A stretch of DNA of 54,616 nt from Caballeronia choica (lineage in GTDB: Bacteria; Pseudomonadota; Gammaproteobacteria; Burkholderiales; Burkholderiaceae), in contig NZ_FCON02000047.1 in the NCBI RefSeq assembly GCF_001544535.1, positions 1 through 54,616 on the forward strand, written 5' to 3'. The notes beneath the pieces are model-generated. The model saw nothing but the letters and a program-made list of their open reading frames with translations. It made no database searches and was not told the origin of the DNA. This document shows, one piece after another, positions 1-7,882 of this stretch; position 1 is the stretch's first letter, and each line of letters opens with the position of its first letter. Made by a program: the position numbers and the translations under genes.

Positions 1-50
1 TAGCTTGTTCTCATCTGCTAACAACGCTTGCACCGCCCAGTCCGATGACA

Positions 51-230
51 TCAGATTTCTGCCGCGCACACTCCTAGTAATAGGCGTGCCAGATCGGCCG
101 GACGCTCAAATGGCACCACGTGACCTTCCGGGATCGACTTTCCACGGTTAGCTTGTTGCGCGATGTGCCGGCCTCGGGCGAAGAAGCTCTCTTCGGTTCC
201 CGCTCCGGTCTCGATCACTGCAGGGTTCAT
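51..230 (-). pseudogene. TumA-like antitoxin remnant
   Basis: A 59-codon frame with a good purine-rich leader (GGAGGGGAA) before its ATG. Residues 13-50 (ESFFARGRHIAQQA, then PEGHVVPFERPADL) resemble the N-terminal part of small HTH antitoxins paired with TumE/DUF6516 toxins, but the frame stops at codon 60, before any helix-turn-helix. A second frame (NLMSSDWAVQALL) stays open to the window edge, so a frameshift is likely. It directly follows the toxin-like remnant, the usual toxin-then-antitoxin order. The family assignment is from memory of sequence patterns and is tentative. Confidence 0.4.
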
Positions 231-451
231 TTCCCCTCCGGAACGCCGTCCAATCGCGAGCGAACTGGTCCTCGATGTCTTCGAAGCTGACGAACTCGAC
301 TGCCTTCCACTTGGCCGATGTAGTGCCGGTGGTGGAAGCAGTGCGCGTTGTCGTAGCCGACCACCCTTCCCTTGTCGCCCTGAAACAGCTCATGGTTGAT
401 GTAGGCGAGTTGTATCGCGGCACCTTGCCAGCGTTTTGTGTGTAGTTTCAC
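228..451 (-). pseudogene. TumE-like (DUF6516) toxin remnant, frameshifted
   Basis: Read from a GTG at 449-451, the first frame gives KGRVVGYDNAHCFHHRHYIGQ, which fits the RLVGYDNxxxxxHHRHxxG signature of TumE-type toxins. Near 305-320 the homology moves to another frame (VEFVSFEDIEDQFARDW), which fits the family C-terminus. A single-base frameshift therefore splits the gene, and it also looks short at its N-terminus. Toxins of this group are thought to act on RNA, but this copy is probably dead. It sits at the outer edge of a catabolic island and may be a remnant of horizontally acquired DNA. Confidence 0.5.
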
Positions 452-641
452 CGAACACGAAAACCCGAAGCTAGCACCGCGTCCCGAAACGGGGGCAAAT
501 ATCCGGACGGCTTGTCACTAAATTATTCATCGTTCAATTCGAGTACGAGGCGGTTTGCTTTGCGCTTCGTCGGTCCCGCCAAGATCGCGCCACCTCGATC
601 TCATCATTCGCGCCATTAATAAAGAGCATTAGGAATCACAC

Positions 642-687
642 TTGGACTTATTGTTTTTGGCTCTCGATAAAGACGGCATGCGTTGCG
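642..687 (+). promoter_or_regulatory. Shared promoter/operator motif, copy 1
   Basis: This stretch starts TTGGACT and contains CGATAAAGACG followed by CATGCGT. The same arrangement occurs at 5578-5623; by eye about two thirds or more of the 46 aligned positions match, with no gap inside the block. Both copies lie just upstream of outward-reading catabolic operons that flank the LysR gene at 4558-5517. The likely role is a LysR binding site plus promoter. The repeat is seen directly; the regulatory role is inference. Confidence 0.6.
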
Positions 688-732
688 ACTGCTCGCACCG
701 ACATCAAACCGACCGTCCTCATGGAGAGCCCC

Positions 733-2085
733 ATGTCCGAAGTCCGCTCCGCTGGCGTGCTGCCCCACGCCGAAAGCACGCCTCCCAACATGAAAAAGAT
801 CGCCGTGGCGAGTGTCATTGGCACGACGGTCGAGTGGTATGACCTGTTCGTGTTCGCTACCGCTTCGGCGCTCGTGTTCAACAAGGTTTTCTTTCCGGGA
901 TTCGTTCCGCTGATCGGCACGCTGCTCGCCTTCGGCACATTTGCGTCCGCGTATCTGGCGCGCATCGTCGGCGCGGCGCTGTTCGGCCACTTCGGCGACC
1001 GGCTCGGCCGCAAGTCGATGCTGCTCGTCTCGCTCATCACGATGGGTGTCGCCACCTTCGCCATCGGCCTTTTGCCGAATTATTCGAGCATCGGCATCTG
1101 GGCACCGGTGCTGCTGCTCGCGCTTCGGGTCATTCAGGGCCTTGCGCTCGGTGGCGAATGGGGCGGCGCCGTGCTGATGGCGGTCGAACACGCGCCCCCC
1201 AGCAAGCGCGGACTGTACGGCTCGTGGGTGCAGGTGGGTGTTCCCGCCGGCACGCTGATCGCCAATCTCGTCTTCCTGATCAGCAATGCCGTCATGTCCA
1301 CCGAAGCGCTCCTGTCGTGGGGCTGGCGCATTCCGTTCCTTGCAAGCGCACTGCTCGTCGGTGTGGGTCTCTATATTCGCCTGAATACGTCCGAAACGCC
1401 GTCGTTCAGCAAAGTCAAGGAGGCCGCGGCACAAGTCAAGGTGCCGCTCGTCGAAGTGCTCACGAAGAACTGGAAGCAGGTGCTGCTCGGCGGCATCGCG
1501 ACGATGTCGACCGGTACGTCCTTCAACCTCATCGTCGCCTTCGGCCTGACCTACGGCACGCAGACGCTCGGCTTCACCCGCAACGCGATGCTCGCCATCG
1601 CGCTGATCTCGTGCGCCGTCTGCATCGTGTTGTTGCCTGCGTTCGGGCGTCTCTCCGATGTCGTCGGACGCAAGCCGGTGATCGTCGGGGGCATCGTTGC
1701 GGAAGCGTTGCTTGCGTTTCCCCTCTTCTGGCTCCTCGACATGCGCGAATTCCCCTTCGCGCTCCTCGGCTACCTGTTGATGATGACCGCGTTCGCCGCG
1801 AACTATGGTCCTATCGCCACCTTCCTCGCCGAGTTGTTCGGCACGCAGGTGCGCTATTCGGGCCTGTCGATCAGCTACATGCTGTCGGGCCTCCTCGGCA
1901 GCGCTGCGACGCCGATCATCACGACGGCCCTGCTCTCCGCTACGGGCAAGGGTTCCTCGGTCGCGTGGTACATGATCGGATCGGCGGCGCTATCTGTCGT
2001 CGCGCTGCTGCTCCTTGCGGAAACGCTCAAGCGCGATCTGTCCGCGAAGGCCTACACGCCGAACGCCGAAGTCGGGCTTTCCTGA
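733..2085 (+). CDS. MHS-family MFS transporter (metabolite/H+ symporter)
   Basis: About 450 residues, the usual length for the MHS branch of the major facilitator superfamily (ShiA/ProP/KgtP relatives), inner-membrane symporters of organic acids. It shows VEWYDLFVF in helix 1, GHFGDRLGRKS in the loop 2-3 position near residue 90, the helix-4 stretch LRVIQGLALGGEWGG near 135, and a second half-repeat loop (LSDVVGRKP). The ATG at 733 is preferred over 721 because GGAGAG lies 5-10 bases before it. It is the first gene of an operon with an RraA-like protein, a class II aldolase and a 2-hydroxyacid dehydrogenase, so it probably imports their substrate, a hydroxy or carboxylic acid. The exact substrate cannot be read from sequence. 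Confidence 0.9.
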   Translation: MSEVRSAGVLPHAESTPPNMKKIAVASVIGTTVEWYDLFVFATASALVFNKVFFPGFVPLIGTLLAFGTFASAYLARIVGAALFGHFGDRLGRKSMLLVSLITMGVATFAIGLLPNYSSIGIWAPVLLLALRVIQGLALGGEWGGAVLMAVEHAPPSKRGLYGSWVQVGVPAGTLIANLVFLISNAVMSTEALLSWGWRIPFLASALLVGVGLYIRLNTSETPSFSKVKEAAAQVKVPLVEVLTKNWKQVLLGGIATMSTGTSFNLIVAFGLTYGTQTLGFTRNAMLAIALISCAVCIVLLPAFGRLSDVVGRKPVIVGGIVAEALLAFPLFWLLDMREFPFALLGYLLMMTAFAANYGPIATFLAELFGTQVRYSGLSISYMLSGLLGSAATPIITTALLSATGKGSSVAWYMIGSAALSVVALLLLAETLKRDLSAKAYTPNAEVGLS

Positions 2086-2107
2086 TTACCTCTTCTCACG
2101 AACCATC

Positions 2108-2755
2108 ATGACTCGGACTTTGGATCAGGACCTCGTACGTGCATTGGAAGCCGTCAGCTTCCCCACGCTCGGCCACTACCTCGAACACGGATTCGCCGAC
2201 CACGGCATTCGCGCGCAGGTTGCAAGCGTGAAAGTCGTCGGCCGCGCGGTGACGCTGAAACTCCCCAGCCCCGATGCCATCGCCGTGAATCGCGCGCTGG
2301 CGGAACTGGTCGATGGCGACGTGCTCGTCATCGACATGAACGGGGACCACGCACACGCGCCGGTGGGCGCCGTGACCGCGTGCGCGGCACTCGTTGCGGG
2401 CGCGAAGGCAATCGTCGTCGATGGCGTCGTTACTGACGTGCTGGAATTGCGCGCGACCGGCCTTCCGGTTTTTGCGCGAGGCACGAGCCTTTTGACCACC
2501 AAGCGTCTCGATGCGGGCGACGCCATTTTCGGTGAGCCAGTGCTGTGCGGCGGCGTGTTCGTGCAGCCTGGCGATCTCGTCCTCGCCGATGACAACGGCG
2601 TGCTCTTTCTCGACGCCGGCACCGCCGCCGAAGTGATCGACAAGGCGCTTGCATCTGATCGCGCGGAGCCCACGTTGCTTGCCCGGCTGCGCGCGGGCGA
2701 GCCGCTTCGCGAAGTGTTGTCGTTCGCCGCCTCGGGCGAGCATCCGCGCAATTGA
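2108..2755 (+). CDS. RraA-like/HMG-aldolase fold protein with altered active-site Arg
   Basis: 215 residues, typical for the RraA/demethylmenaquinone-methyltransferase-like fold, which includes 4-hydroxy-4-methyl-2-oxoglutarate (HMG) aldolases and oxaloacetate decarboxylases acting on 2-oxo acids with a divalent metal. The core DGDVLVIDMNG, the helix GAVTACAALVAGAKAIVVDG and the strand LPVFARG are clear. In the aldolases the next motif is DGxxRD; here it is DGVVTD, so the substrate-binding Arg is Thr while Asp is kept. It may thus have shifted activity or be a non-aldolase member. It starts 22 bases after the transporter and is followed by a class II aldolase, so a role in the same pathway is likely. 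The start at ATG 2108 fits family N-termini. Confidence 0.85.
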   Translation: MTRTLDQDLVRALEAVSFPTLGHYLEHGFADHGIRAQVASVKVVGRAVTLKLPSPDAIAVNRALAELVDGDVLVIDMNGDHAHAPVGAVTACAALVAGAKAIVVDGVVTDVLELRATGLPVFARGTSLLTTKRLDAGDAIFGEPVLCGGVFVQPGDLVLADDNGVLFLDAGTAAEVIDKALASDRAEPTLLARLRAGEPLREVLSFAASGEHPRN

Positions 2756-2836
2756 TGATCAGGATAAGCACACGCGATTTGACGAACAACTCGCCGTCGA
2801 CGAACACTACGTGCCCATCATGGAGAGATACTGAGC

Positions 2837-3628
2837 ATGAAAGCAATACTGGAAGCGCATCCCGTGAGCGCCACGAAATCCGGTGGCGACGAATGGAAGT
2901 ACCGCCGCGAACTCGCCGCGCTGTACCGCCTCGTCGCACACTTTCGCATGACGGACATGATCGACACGCACATTTCAGCGCGTCTGCCAGGCATCACACC
3001 GACGTTCCTGATCAACCGCTATGGCGTGCTCTTCCATGAGATGCGTGCCTCCGATCTGGTGAAGATCGATCACCTCGGCAACGTCATCGACGAGCGAGCG
3101 GCCGCCGATCCCGCGGCATTTCGCGTGAATGCGGCAGGCTTCACGATCCACTCGGCTATCCACATGGCGCGCGAGGACCTGCACTTCGTGATTCACACGC
3201 ACACGGCCGCGGGGACCGGAGTGTCGGCGCAGGAGCATGGGTTGCTGCCGATCACCCAACACGCGCTCAAGTTCTTCGAGAAGCTCGGCTATCACGACTA
3301 TGAGGGCATTGCCTTGAATCATGCCGAGCGCGAACGACTCGTGCGAGACCTTGGTTCACACAAGGCGATGATCCTGCGCAATCACGGGTTGCTTGCCGCA
3401 GGCGCCACCGCGGCCGAAGCCTTCCACGAAATCTATTTTCTCGAACGCGCGTGTCAGGCCCAGGTGCAGGCGCTGGCCGGCGGTTCAACGCTGCGAATTC
3501 CGTCCGTCGAAGTCTGCCGTCTGACGGCGAGCCAGTTCGATCGCGACGAGTCTGCAGAGATCATGGAAATGGCCTGGAACGCCGCATTGCGGCTGATTGA
3601 CGACAGCGCATCCGACTACCGCTCCTGA
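2837..3628 (+). CDS. Class II aldolase/adducin-family protein
   Basis: 263 residues. The family comprises zinc-dependent aldolases, epimerases and decarboxylases acting on (phosphorylated) hydroxy-acids and sugars. Two metal-binding His lie in FVIHTHTAAGTG near residue 120, and a third in LRNHGLL near residue 185. THISARLPG near residue 38 replaces the N-terminal glycine-rich segment. The C-terminus (FLERACQAQVQALAGG) is the normal ending. It lacks the tight phosphate-binding motif of fuculose-phosphate aldolases, so a non-phosphorylated substrate or decarboxylation is possible. GGAGAG precedes the ATG. It lies two bases upstream of the dehydrogenase gene, indicating coupled translation. Confidence 0.88.
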   Translation: MKAILEAHPVSATKSGGDEWKYRRELAALYRLVAHFRMTDMIDTHISARLPGITPTFLINRYGVLFHEMRASDLVKIDHLGNVIDERAAADPAAFRVNAAGFTIHSAIHMAREDLHFVIHTHTAAGTGVSAQEHGLLPITQHALKFFEKLGYHDYEGIALNHAERERLVRDLGSHKAMILRNHGLLAAGATAAEAFHEIYFLERACQAQVQALAGGSTLRIPSVEVCRLTASQFDRDESAEIMEMAWNAALRLIDDSASDYRS

Positions 3629-3630
3629 AC

Positions 3631-4557
3631 ATGACCAAGCTCGTACTAATCAGCCGCGACTACGACATGTCGCACCTCGTGCCGTCGATCCTGCGCGCGG
3701 CGCCCGAACTCGATGTCGCCGTGCACGGCAGCCGCGACGCCGCCGATGCCGATGTCGCGGTCTGCTGGAATCCTCCAGAAGGCGCCGTGGCCGCGTTGCC
3801 GAAGCTCAGGCTCGTGCACAGCATAGCTGCGGGGGTCGACAACATCCTGTGCGATCCGAGCCTGCCGCGCGTGCCGCTGTGCCGTGTCGTTGATCCGCAG
3901 CACGCGCGCGGCATGAGTGAGTTCGTGACGTGGGGCGTCCTGCATTTTCATCGGCAGATCGACCGTGTGATGGAGAACCAGCGCAACGGCGTCTGGCTCC
4001 GATACGACCAGCAGGCTCCGTCGACGTGTTCGGTCGGCGTGATGGGGCTCGGCGAGATCGGCAGCCGCGTGGCGGGCGACCTTCATCGTCTCGGCTTCGC
4101 CGTGCGTGGCTGGGCGCGTCGCGCGAAAGACCTTGCCGGCATCGAGACGTTCGCGGGCGCGCAGGGACTCGAGCCGTTCCTGCGCGGCACCGATATCCTC
4201 GTGTGCCTGTTGCCGCTCACGGATGAAACGCGCGCCATTCTCGGGGCGCGGACGCTTGCCATGTTGCCCCGCGGCGCGAAGCTGATCCATGTCGGACGAG
4301 GCGAACACCTGGTGCCCTGCGCTCTTTTAAGCGCGCTAAAAGAAGAACGTCTGACGGGCGCGATTGTCGATGTCTTCCCGAACGAGCCATTGCCCGCAAG
4401 CGACCCGTTCTGGAGTGCGCCGAACATGATCGTCACGCCGCATATGGCGTCGGTCGCGAGTTCGGACACGATCGGCATGCAGGTCGCGCAGAACGTTCGA
4501 CGGCTCGTGAACGGCGAGCCGCTGCTCAACGTCATCGACGTGGCGCGCGGCTACTGA
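3631..4557 (+). CDS. GhrA-like D-2-hydroxyacid dehydrogenase
   Basis: 308 residues, the length of the glyoxylate/hydroxypyruvate reductase A group of NAD(P)-dependent 2-hydroxyacid dehydrogenases. The Rossmann motif GLGEIGSRVAGDL is near residue 140. The catalytic set is recognisable: Arg in HVGRGEHLV near 233, the acidic residue in VDVFPNEPLP near 250, and His in VTPHMAS near 270. It should interconvert a 2-oxo acid and a D-2-hydroxy acid in the cytosol. It begins two bases after the class II aldolase stop and ends exactly where the convergent LysR gene ends, closing the first operon. A role reducing or oxidising a 2-oxo product of the upstream aldolases is inference. Confidence 0.9.
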   Translation: MTKLVLISRDYDMSHLVPSILRAAPELDVAVHGSRDAADADVAVCWNPPEGAVAALPKLRLVHSIAAGVDNILCDPSLPRVPLCRVVDPQHARGMSEFVTWGVLHFHRQIDRVMENQRNGVWLRYDQQAPSTCSVGVMGLGEIGSRVAGDLHRLGFAVRGWARRAKDLAGIETFAGAQGLEPFLRGTDILVCLLPLTDETRAILGARTLAMLPRGAKLIHVGRGEHLVPCALLSALKEERLTGAIVDVFPNEPLPASDPFWSAPNMIVTPHMASVASSDTIGMQVAQNVRRLVNGEPLLNVIDVARGY

Positions 4558-5517
4558 TCACACCGGAGCAGCGTGCCCGGCCTCCTGTTCGTCGATGAAG
4601 GCATGCAGCGCATCGAGGAAGGCGCTCTCCGCCGCGCTGAACTTGCGGTCCACCGACCATAACAGGTAGATGTCCAGATCGGCCACACCGTCTTCCGGTG
4701 GCAGCCGCTGGAAGCGTCCGTTCGCGACATCCTCGCGCACCACGTGCTCAGGCAGGCAGCCGATGCCGAAGCCCGCGAAGATGAAGCGCCGGACCTCCGA
4801 CATGCTGGACGACGAACCCACGACGCGCTCCGTGAAACCCATCTCGTCGCGAAAGAAGGTCAGCGGCGACATGTGGTCGCCCACCTTGTCGCCGGTGAAC
4901 GACACGAACTTCTCGCTGACCAGGTCTGATGTCTTCAGATCGGTTCGCCCGAAGAGTGGATGATGCTGCCCGCAAAAGAGCGCATACCGCTGGCGCAGGA
5001 ACAGGCGGCTTTCGATCTTCTTCGGGACGGTGCGCCTCGGCGTGAGTCCGAGCGTCGCGGACTTCTGCTGCAGACTCACGACCACGTCGGCGGCGCGCAT
5101 CTCCTGGCTCTCCAGCTCGATGCGCGGATAACTGCGATGGAAGCCTGCGAGGAAGTCATCATAGGCGGGAAAGTCGATGCCGCTCACGGTGGAGAGGCGC
5201 ACCATGCCGGAGATGTCGTGATCGCGGTCCACCTCCGCGAGCGACAGCCGCGAGATCGTCCCGTACACGTCCTCGGCGATCTGCTGCACTTCGATGCCCG
5301 CCTGCGTCACTTCGATGCGCGGCCCGTGCCGGTCGACGAGCCGCATGCCGAGCTGATCCTCAAGCCGCTTAAGCGCCTGGCTCACCGCCGGTTGCGTGAG
5401 ATGCAGGCGCGTGGCCGCGCGGCTCACGCTCTTCTCGCGTGCGATGGCGAGGAAGGTGCGCAGGAGATTCCAGTCGAGCCGGTCGTTGAGATAAGTCGCG
5501 GGCCTTTCCTTGCTCAT
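4558..5517 (-). CDS. LysR-family regulator of the 0.7-7.8 kb catabolic unit
   Basis: 319 residues from ATG 5517. The N-terminal winged HTH is clear (LDWNLLRTFLAIAREKSVSRAA, then RLHLTQPAVSQALKRLEDQL, residues about 10-60) and is followed by the periplasmic-binding-like effector domain. An open frame reaches 5637, but the residues before MSKERPATYL do not look like a LysR N-terminus. It is divergent from the amidohydrolase at 5661 and convergent with the dehydrogenase at 4557. A 46-base motif repeated at 642 and 5578 suggests it controls both flanking operons. The effector is unknown. Confidence 0.92.
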   Translation of the reverse strand: MSKERPATYLNDRLDWNLLRTFLAIAREKSVSRAATRLHLTQPAVSQALKRLEDQLGMRLVDRHGPRIEVTQAGIEVQQIAEDVYGTISRLSLAEVDRDHDISGMVRLSTVSGIDFPAYDDFLAGFHRSYPRIELESQEMRAADVVVSLQQKSATLGLTPRRTVPKKIESRLFLRQRYALFCGQHHPLFGRTDLKTSDLVSEKFVSFTGDKVGDHMSPLTFFRDEMGFTERVVGSSSSMSEVRRFIFAGFGIGCLPEHVVREDVANGRFQRLPPEDGVADLDIYLLWSVDRKFSAAESAFLDALHAFIDEQEAGHAAPV

Positions 5518-5577
5518 CGCGCGCCTTGGGCAGGTGTCATCATTCGCCGAGTTTATACTGAAAATTAGCATTCGAAA

Positions 5578-5623
5578 TTGGACTAATGATTTTGAATTCC
5601 CGATAAAGACGTCATGCGTCGCC
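5578..5623 (+). promoter_or_regulatory. Shared promoter/operator motif, copy 2
   Basis: Second copy of the motif seen at 642-687, again TTGGACT followed by CGATAAAGACG and CATGCGT with the same spacing. It lies in the divergent region between the LysR start (5517) and the amidohydrolase start (5661), where a LysR regulator usually binds. The AT-rich TTTATACTGAAAATTAGC just before it (5551-5569) could serve the LysR promoter. The repeat is observed; binding is inferred. Confidence 0.6.
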
Positions 5624-5660
5624 GCGTGGTGCGGCAACTCAAAACTCGGGAATCAAAGCG

Positions 5661-6908
5661 ATGTTGAAGATCGACGGAAAGCGGCTCTGGTCGAGCCTGA
5701 TGGAAATGGCGACGGTCGGCGCGACGGCAAAAGGGGGCGTGCGGCGCCTGGCGCTCACGCAGGAAGATGCGGCGGGCCGCGCGCTGTTTTGTCAATGGTG
5801 CGTCGACGCGGGGCTTACGTTGAGCGTCGACCGGGTCGGCAACCTGTTCGCGCGCCGTGCGGGCCGGTTCGATTCGCAAGCTGCTGTGGCAAGCGGCAGC
5901 CACCTCGACACGCAGCCCGAAGGCGGGCGTTTCGACGGCGTCTATGGCGTGCTGGCGGCCCTCGAGGTCGTGCGGACGCTGAACGACAACGGAATCGAAA
6001 CGGACAAGCCCATCGAGATCGTCGTATGGACCAACGAGGAAGGTGCGCGCTTCACGCCGGCGATGCTCGGCTCGGCGGCCTTCACGGGGGCGATGTCCCT
6101 CGATGCAGCGCTTGACGCGAGCGACCTGCAAGGCGTCTCGGTAGCGGACGCGCTGAAGGCCACCGCGTACGAAGGACAAAGAGCCATTCCGGGCACTGTT
6201 TTCGACGCCTACTTCGAAGCACATATCGAACAAGGGCCGGTGCTCGAGGAAAGCGGCGTGCCGATCGGTGTCGTGATCGGTGGCCAGGCGATCCGCTGGC
6301 TCGACGTGCGCGTGCTTGGGCAGGCAGCTCACGCCGGCACCACGCCGATGCCTTTCCGGCGCGATGCGCTCTTCGGCAGCGCGGAAATGGCGGCCGCGCT
6401 CGAGGCCATAGCCGTCGAATTCGCGCCGCAAGGGCTCGTGACGATCGGCGAGTTGTCGATCCGCAACTCGTCGCGCAATACGATCGCCGCTGATCTGTCG
6501 TTCACCGTCGATCTGCGTCATCCCGACGATGCGCGTATCGAGGCGATGGAAAGCGCGTTGCGCGAGCGCGTCGCGGCGATCGCGAGAAAGCGTGTGCTGA
6601 CGGTCGAGATCGCGCGCCATTGGGTCAGCCCCGCGACGCCCTTCGATGACGGTTGCGTCGCGGCGGTCGCGCGCGCGGTCGACGCGCTCGACTATCCGCA
6701 TCAGCGGATCGTGAGCGGTGCCGGACACGACGCGATTCACATGGCGCGGTACTGCCCTACTGCGATGATCTTCATTCCGTGCGTGGGCGGCCTGAGCCAC
6801 AACGAAGCGGAAGATGCGTTGCCGGAGGACGTCAAGCGTGGTGCGGACGTGCTTCTGCACGCGATGCTGGAGCGCGCGGGCCAGTCGAATGTGGAGATCG
6901 GACGATGA
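5661..6908 (+). CDS. M20-type hydantoinase/carbamoylase-family amidohydrolase
   Basis: 415 residues, the standard length of the family that holds N-carbamoyl-L-amino-acid hydrolase, allantoate amidohydrolase and beta-ureidopropionase: zinc- or manganese-dependent dimers that release ammonia/CO2 from N-carbamoyl groups. Metal and catalytic motifs are intact: SGSHLDTQPEGGRFDG near 77, TNEEGARF near 125, EAHIEQGPVLE near 190, GQAAHAGTTPM near 222, SGAGHDAIHMA near 353 and GGLSHNEAEDA near 378. It is the first gene of the second operon, behind the shared motif, and its stop overlaps the start of the CitE-like gene. Substrate specificity (carbamoyl, allantoate-like or acylated amino acid) cannot be assigned from sequence. 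Confidence 0.9.
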   Translation: MLKIDGKRLWSSLMEMATVGATAKGGVRRLALTQEDAAGRALFCQWCVDAGLTLSVDRVGNLFARRAGRFDSQAAVASGSHLDTQPEGGRFDGVYGVLAALEVVRTLNDNGIETDKPIEIVVWTNEEGARFTPAMLGSAAFTGAMSLDAALDASDLQGVSVADALKATAYEGQRAIPGTVFDAYFEAHIEQGPVLEESGVPIGVVIGGQAIRWLDVRVLGQAAHAGTTPMPFRRDALFGSAEMAAALEAIAVEFAPQGLVTIGELSIRNSSRNTIAADLSFTVDLRHPDDARIEAMESALRERVAAIARKRVLTVEIARHWVSPATPFDDGCVAAVARAVDALDYPHQRIVSGAGHDAIHMARYCPTAMIFIPCVGGLSHNEAEDALPEDVKRGADVLLHAMLERAGQSNVEIGR

Positions 6909-7828
6909 GTCGTCTTCCCTTGCGCCCGCCCGCACTGCGACGGGCGTGGCTCTTTGTCCCCGGCGCCGACGCCGCCAGCCACGCGCAAGCGCTCGCTAGC
7001 GGCGCGGACGCGATCGTCGCGGATCTGGAGGAAATGACCGCCGCCGCTGATCGACCTTCGGCACGCGCGCTGATCATCTCGATGCTGCGAGAAGCCGAAC
7101 GGCGCGGGCTCATCGGTGCGGTGCGCATCAACAAGCTGGAGAACGACGGCCATGCCGACCTGCAAGGCATCATGTCCGGCGCACCGCGTGCCGTGTTCCT
7201 GCCCCATGCCGAATCCGCGGCGCAGCTTGTCGCGCTGGATGAAGCGATCGCCAGCCTGGAACGTACTCACGGCATCCAGGAAGGAACGACGGAGATTGTC
7301 CCGACTATCGAATCCGCAAAAGGTCTGGTCGCTCTCGGGGCGCTACTGAAGTCGAGTCCGCGCATTCGCTGCTGCATGTTGGCGGTCGAAGATCTCGCGG
7401 CGAACCTGGGCGCTCGCCGCACGCCGCGCGGTCAGGAATTGCTCCATGCGCGTAGCCGCTTTTTGATCGAGTGCATCGCGGCGGACTGCGTGCCGATCGA
7501 CTTGCCCTGCACGTATCGCTCGGCGACTGTACTCGCGGCCGACCTCGACATATCGACTCAGCTCGGCTTCACGTCGAAGTGCGCCGTGTCCGCTGGACAG
7601 GTCGATGCGATCAATCGGGCGCTGACGCCTTCAGACGACGACGCTACGGCGGCCGGCGGTCTGATCGCCGCTTACGAGGCGCAGATGTCGGGCCGGCCGA
7701 TCGACGTGGCACCGTGGATCGACGCGCCGGACAAAAACAACGCAACGCGCCTGCTCAAGCGCCATGCGGCCATCCGGACGTTCGATGAAGCGATCAAGGC
7801 TGCCCAATCTGACAATCCACGCTACTGA
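6905..7828 (+). CDS. HpcH/HpaI-CitE-like lyase/aldolase
   Basis: 307 residues starting in an ATGA overlap with the upstream stop, so translation is coupled. The family has a TIM-barrel fold and uses Mg2+ to cleave or form C-C bonds on citramalyl/malyl-CoA or 2-oxo-acid substrates. Hallmarks: RRAWLFVPGADAASHAQAL at the N-terminus, VRINKLENDGHADL (substrate Arg), IVPTIESAKGLV (metal Glu) and MLAVEDLAANLG (metal Asp region). Free-standing CitE-like proteins often act on CoA thioesters. With the upstream amidohydrolase it forms a two-gene operon under the same motif as the first operon, so all seven genes probably serve one pathway. Confidence 0.87.
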   Translation: MSRLPLRPPALRRAWLFVPGADAASHAQALASGADAIVADLEEMTAAADRPSARALIISMLREAERRGLIGAVRINKLENDGHADLQGIMSGAPRAVFLPHAESAAQLVALDEAIASLERTHGIQEGTTEIVPTIESAKGLVALGALLKSSPRIRCCMLAVEDLAANLGARRTPRGQELLHARSRFLIECIAADCVPIDLPCTYRSATVLAADLDISTQLGFTSKCAVSAGQVDAINRALTPSDDDATAAGGLIAAYEAQMSGRPIDVAPWIDAPDKNNATRLLKRHAAIRTFDEAIKAAQSDNPRY

Positions 7829-7882
7829 CAGCGCATCGGCGAGGGACGCGATTTTGTCGGCAGCCATGCCCCCCGTTCGCGA

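Noticed and set aside
616-1434. 272-codon frame on the minus strand
   Set aside because: It lies antisense to the MHS transporter, is rich in Arg/His/Gln/Asp repeats typical of reversed GC-rich codons and has no family pattern.
5583-6935. 450-codon minus-strand frame, longer than the gene on the other strand
   Set aside because: The plus-strand amidohydrolase has complete metal-binding motifs; the reverse frame is low-complexity Arg/His-rich and has no motif.
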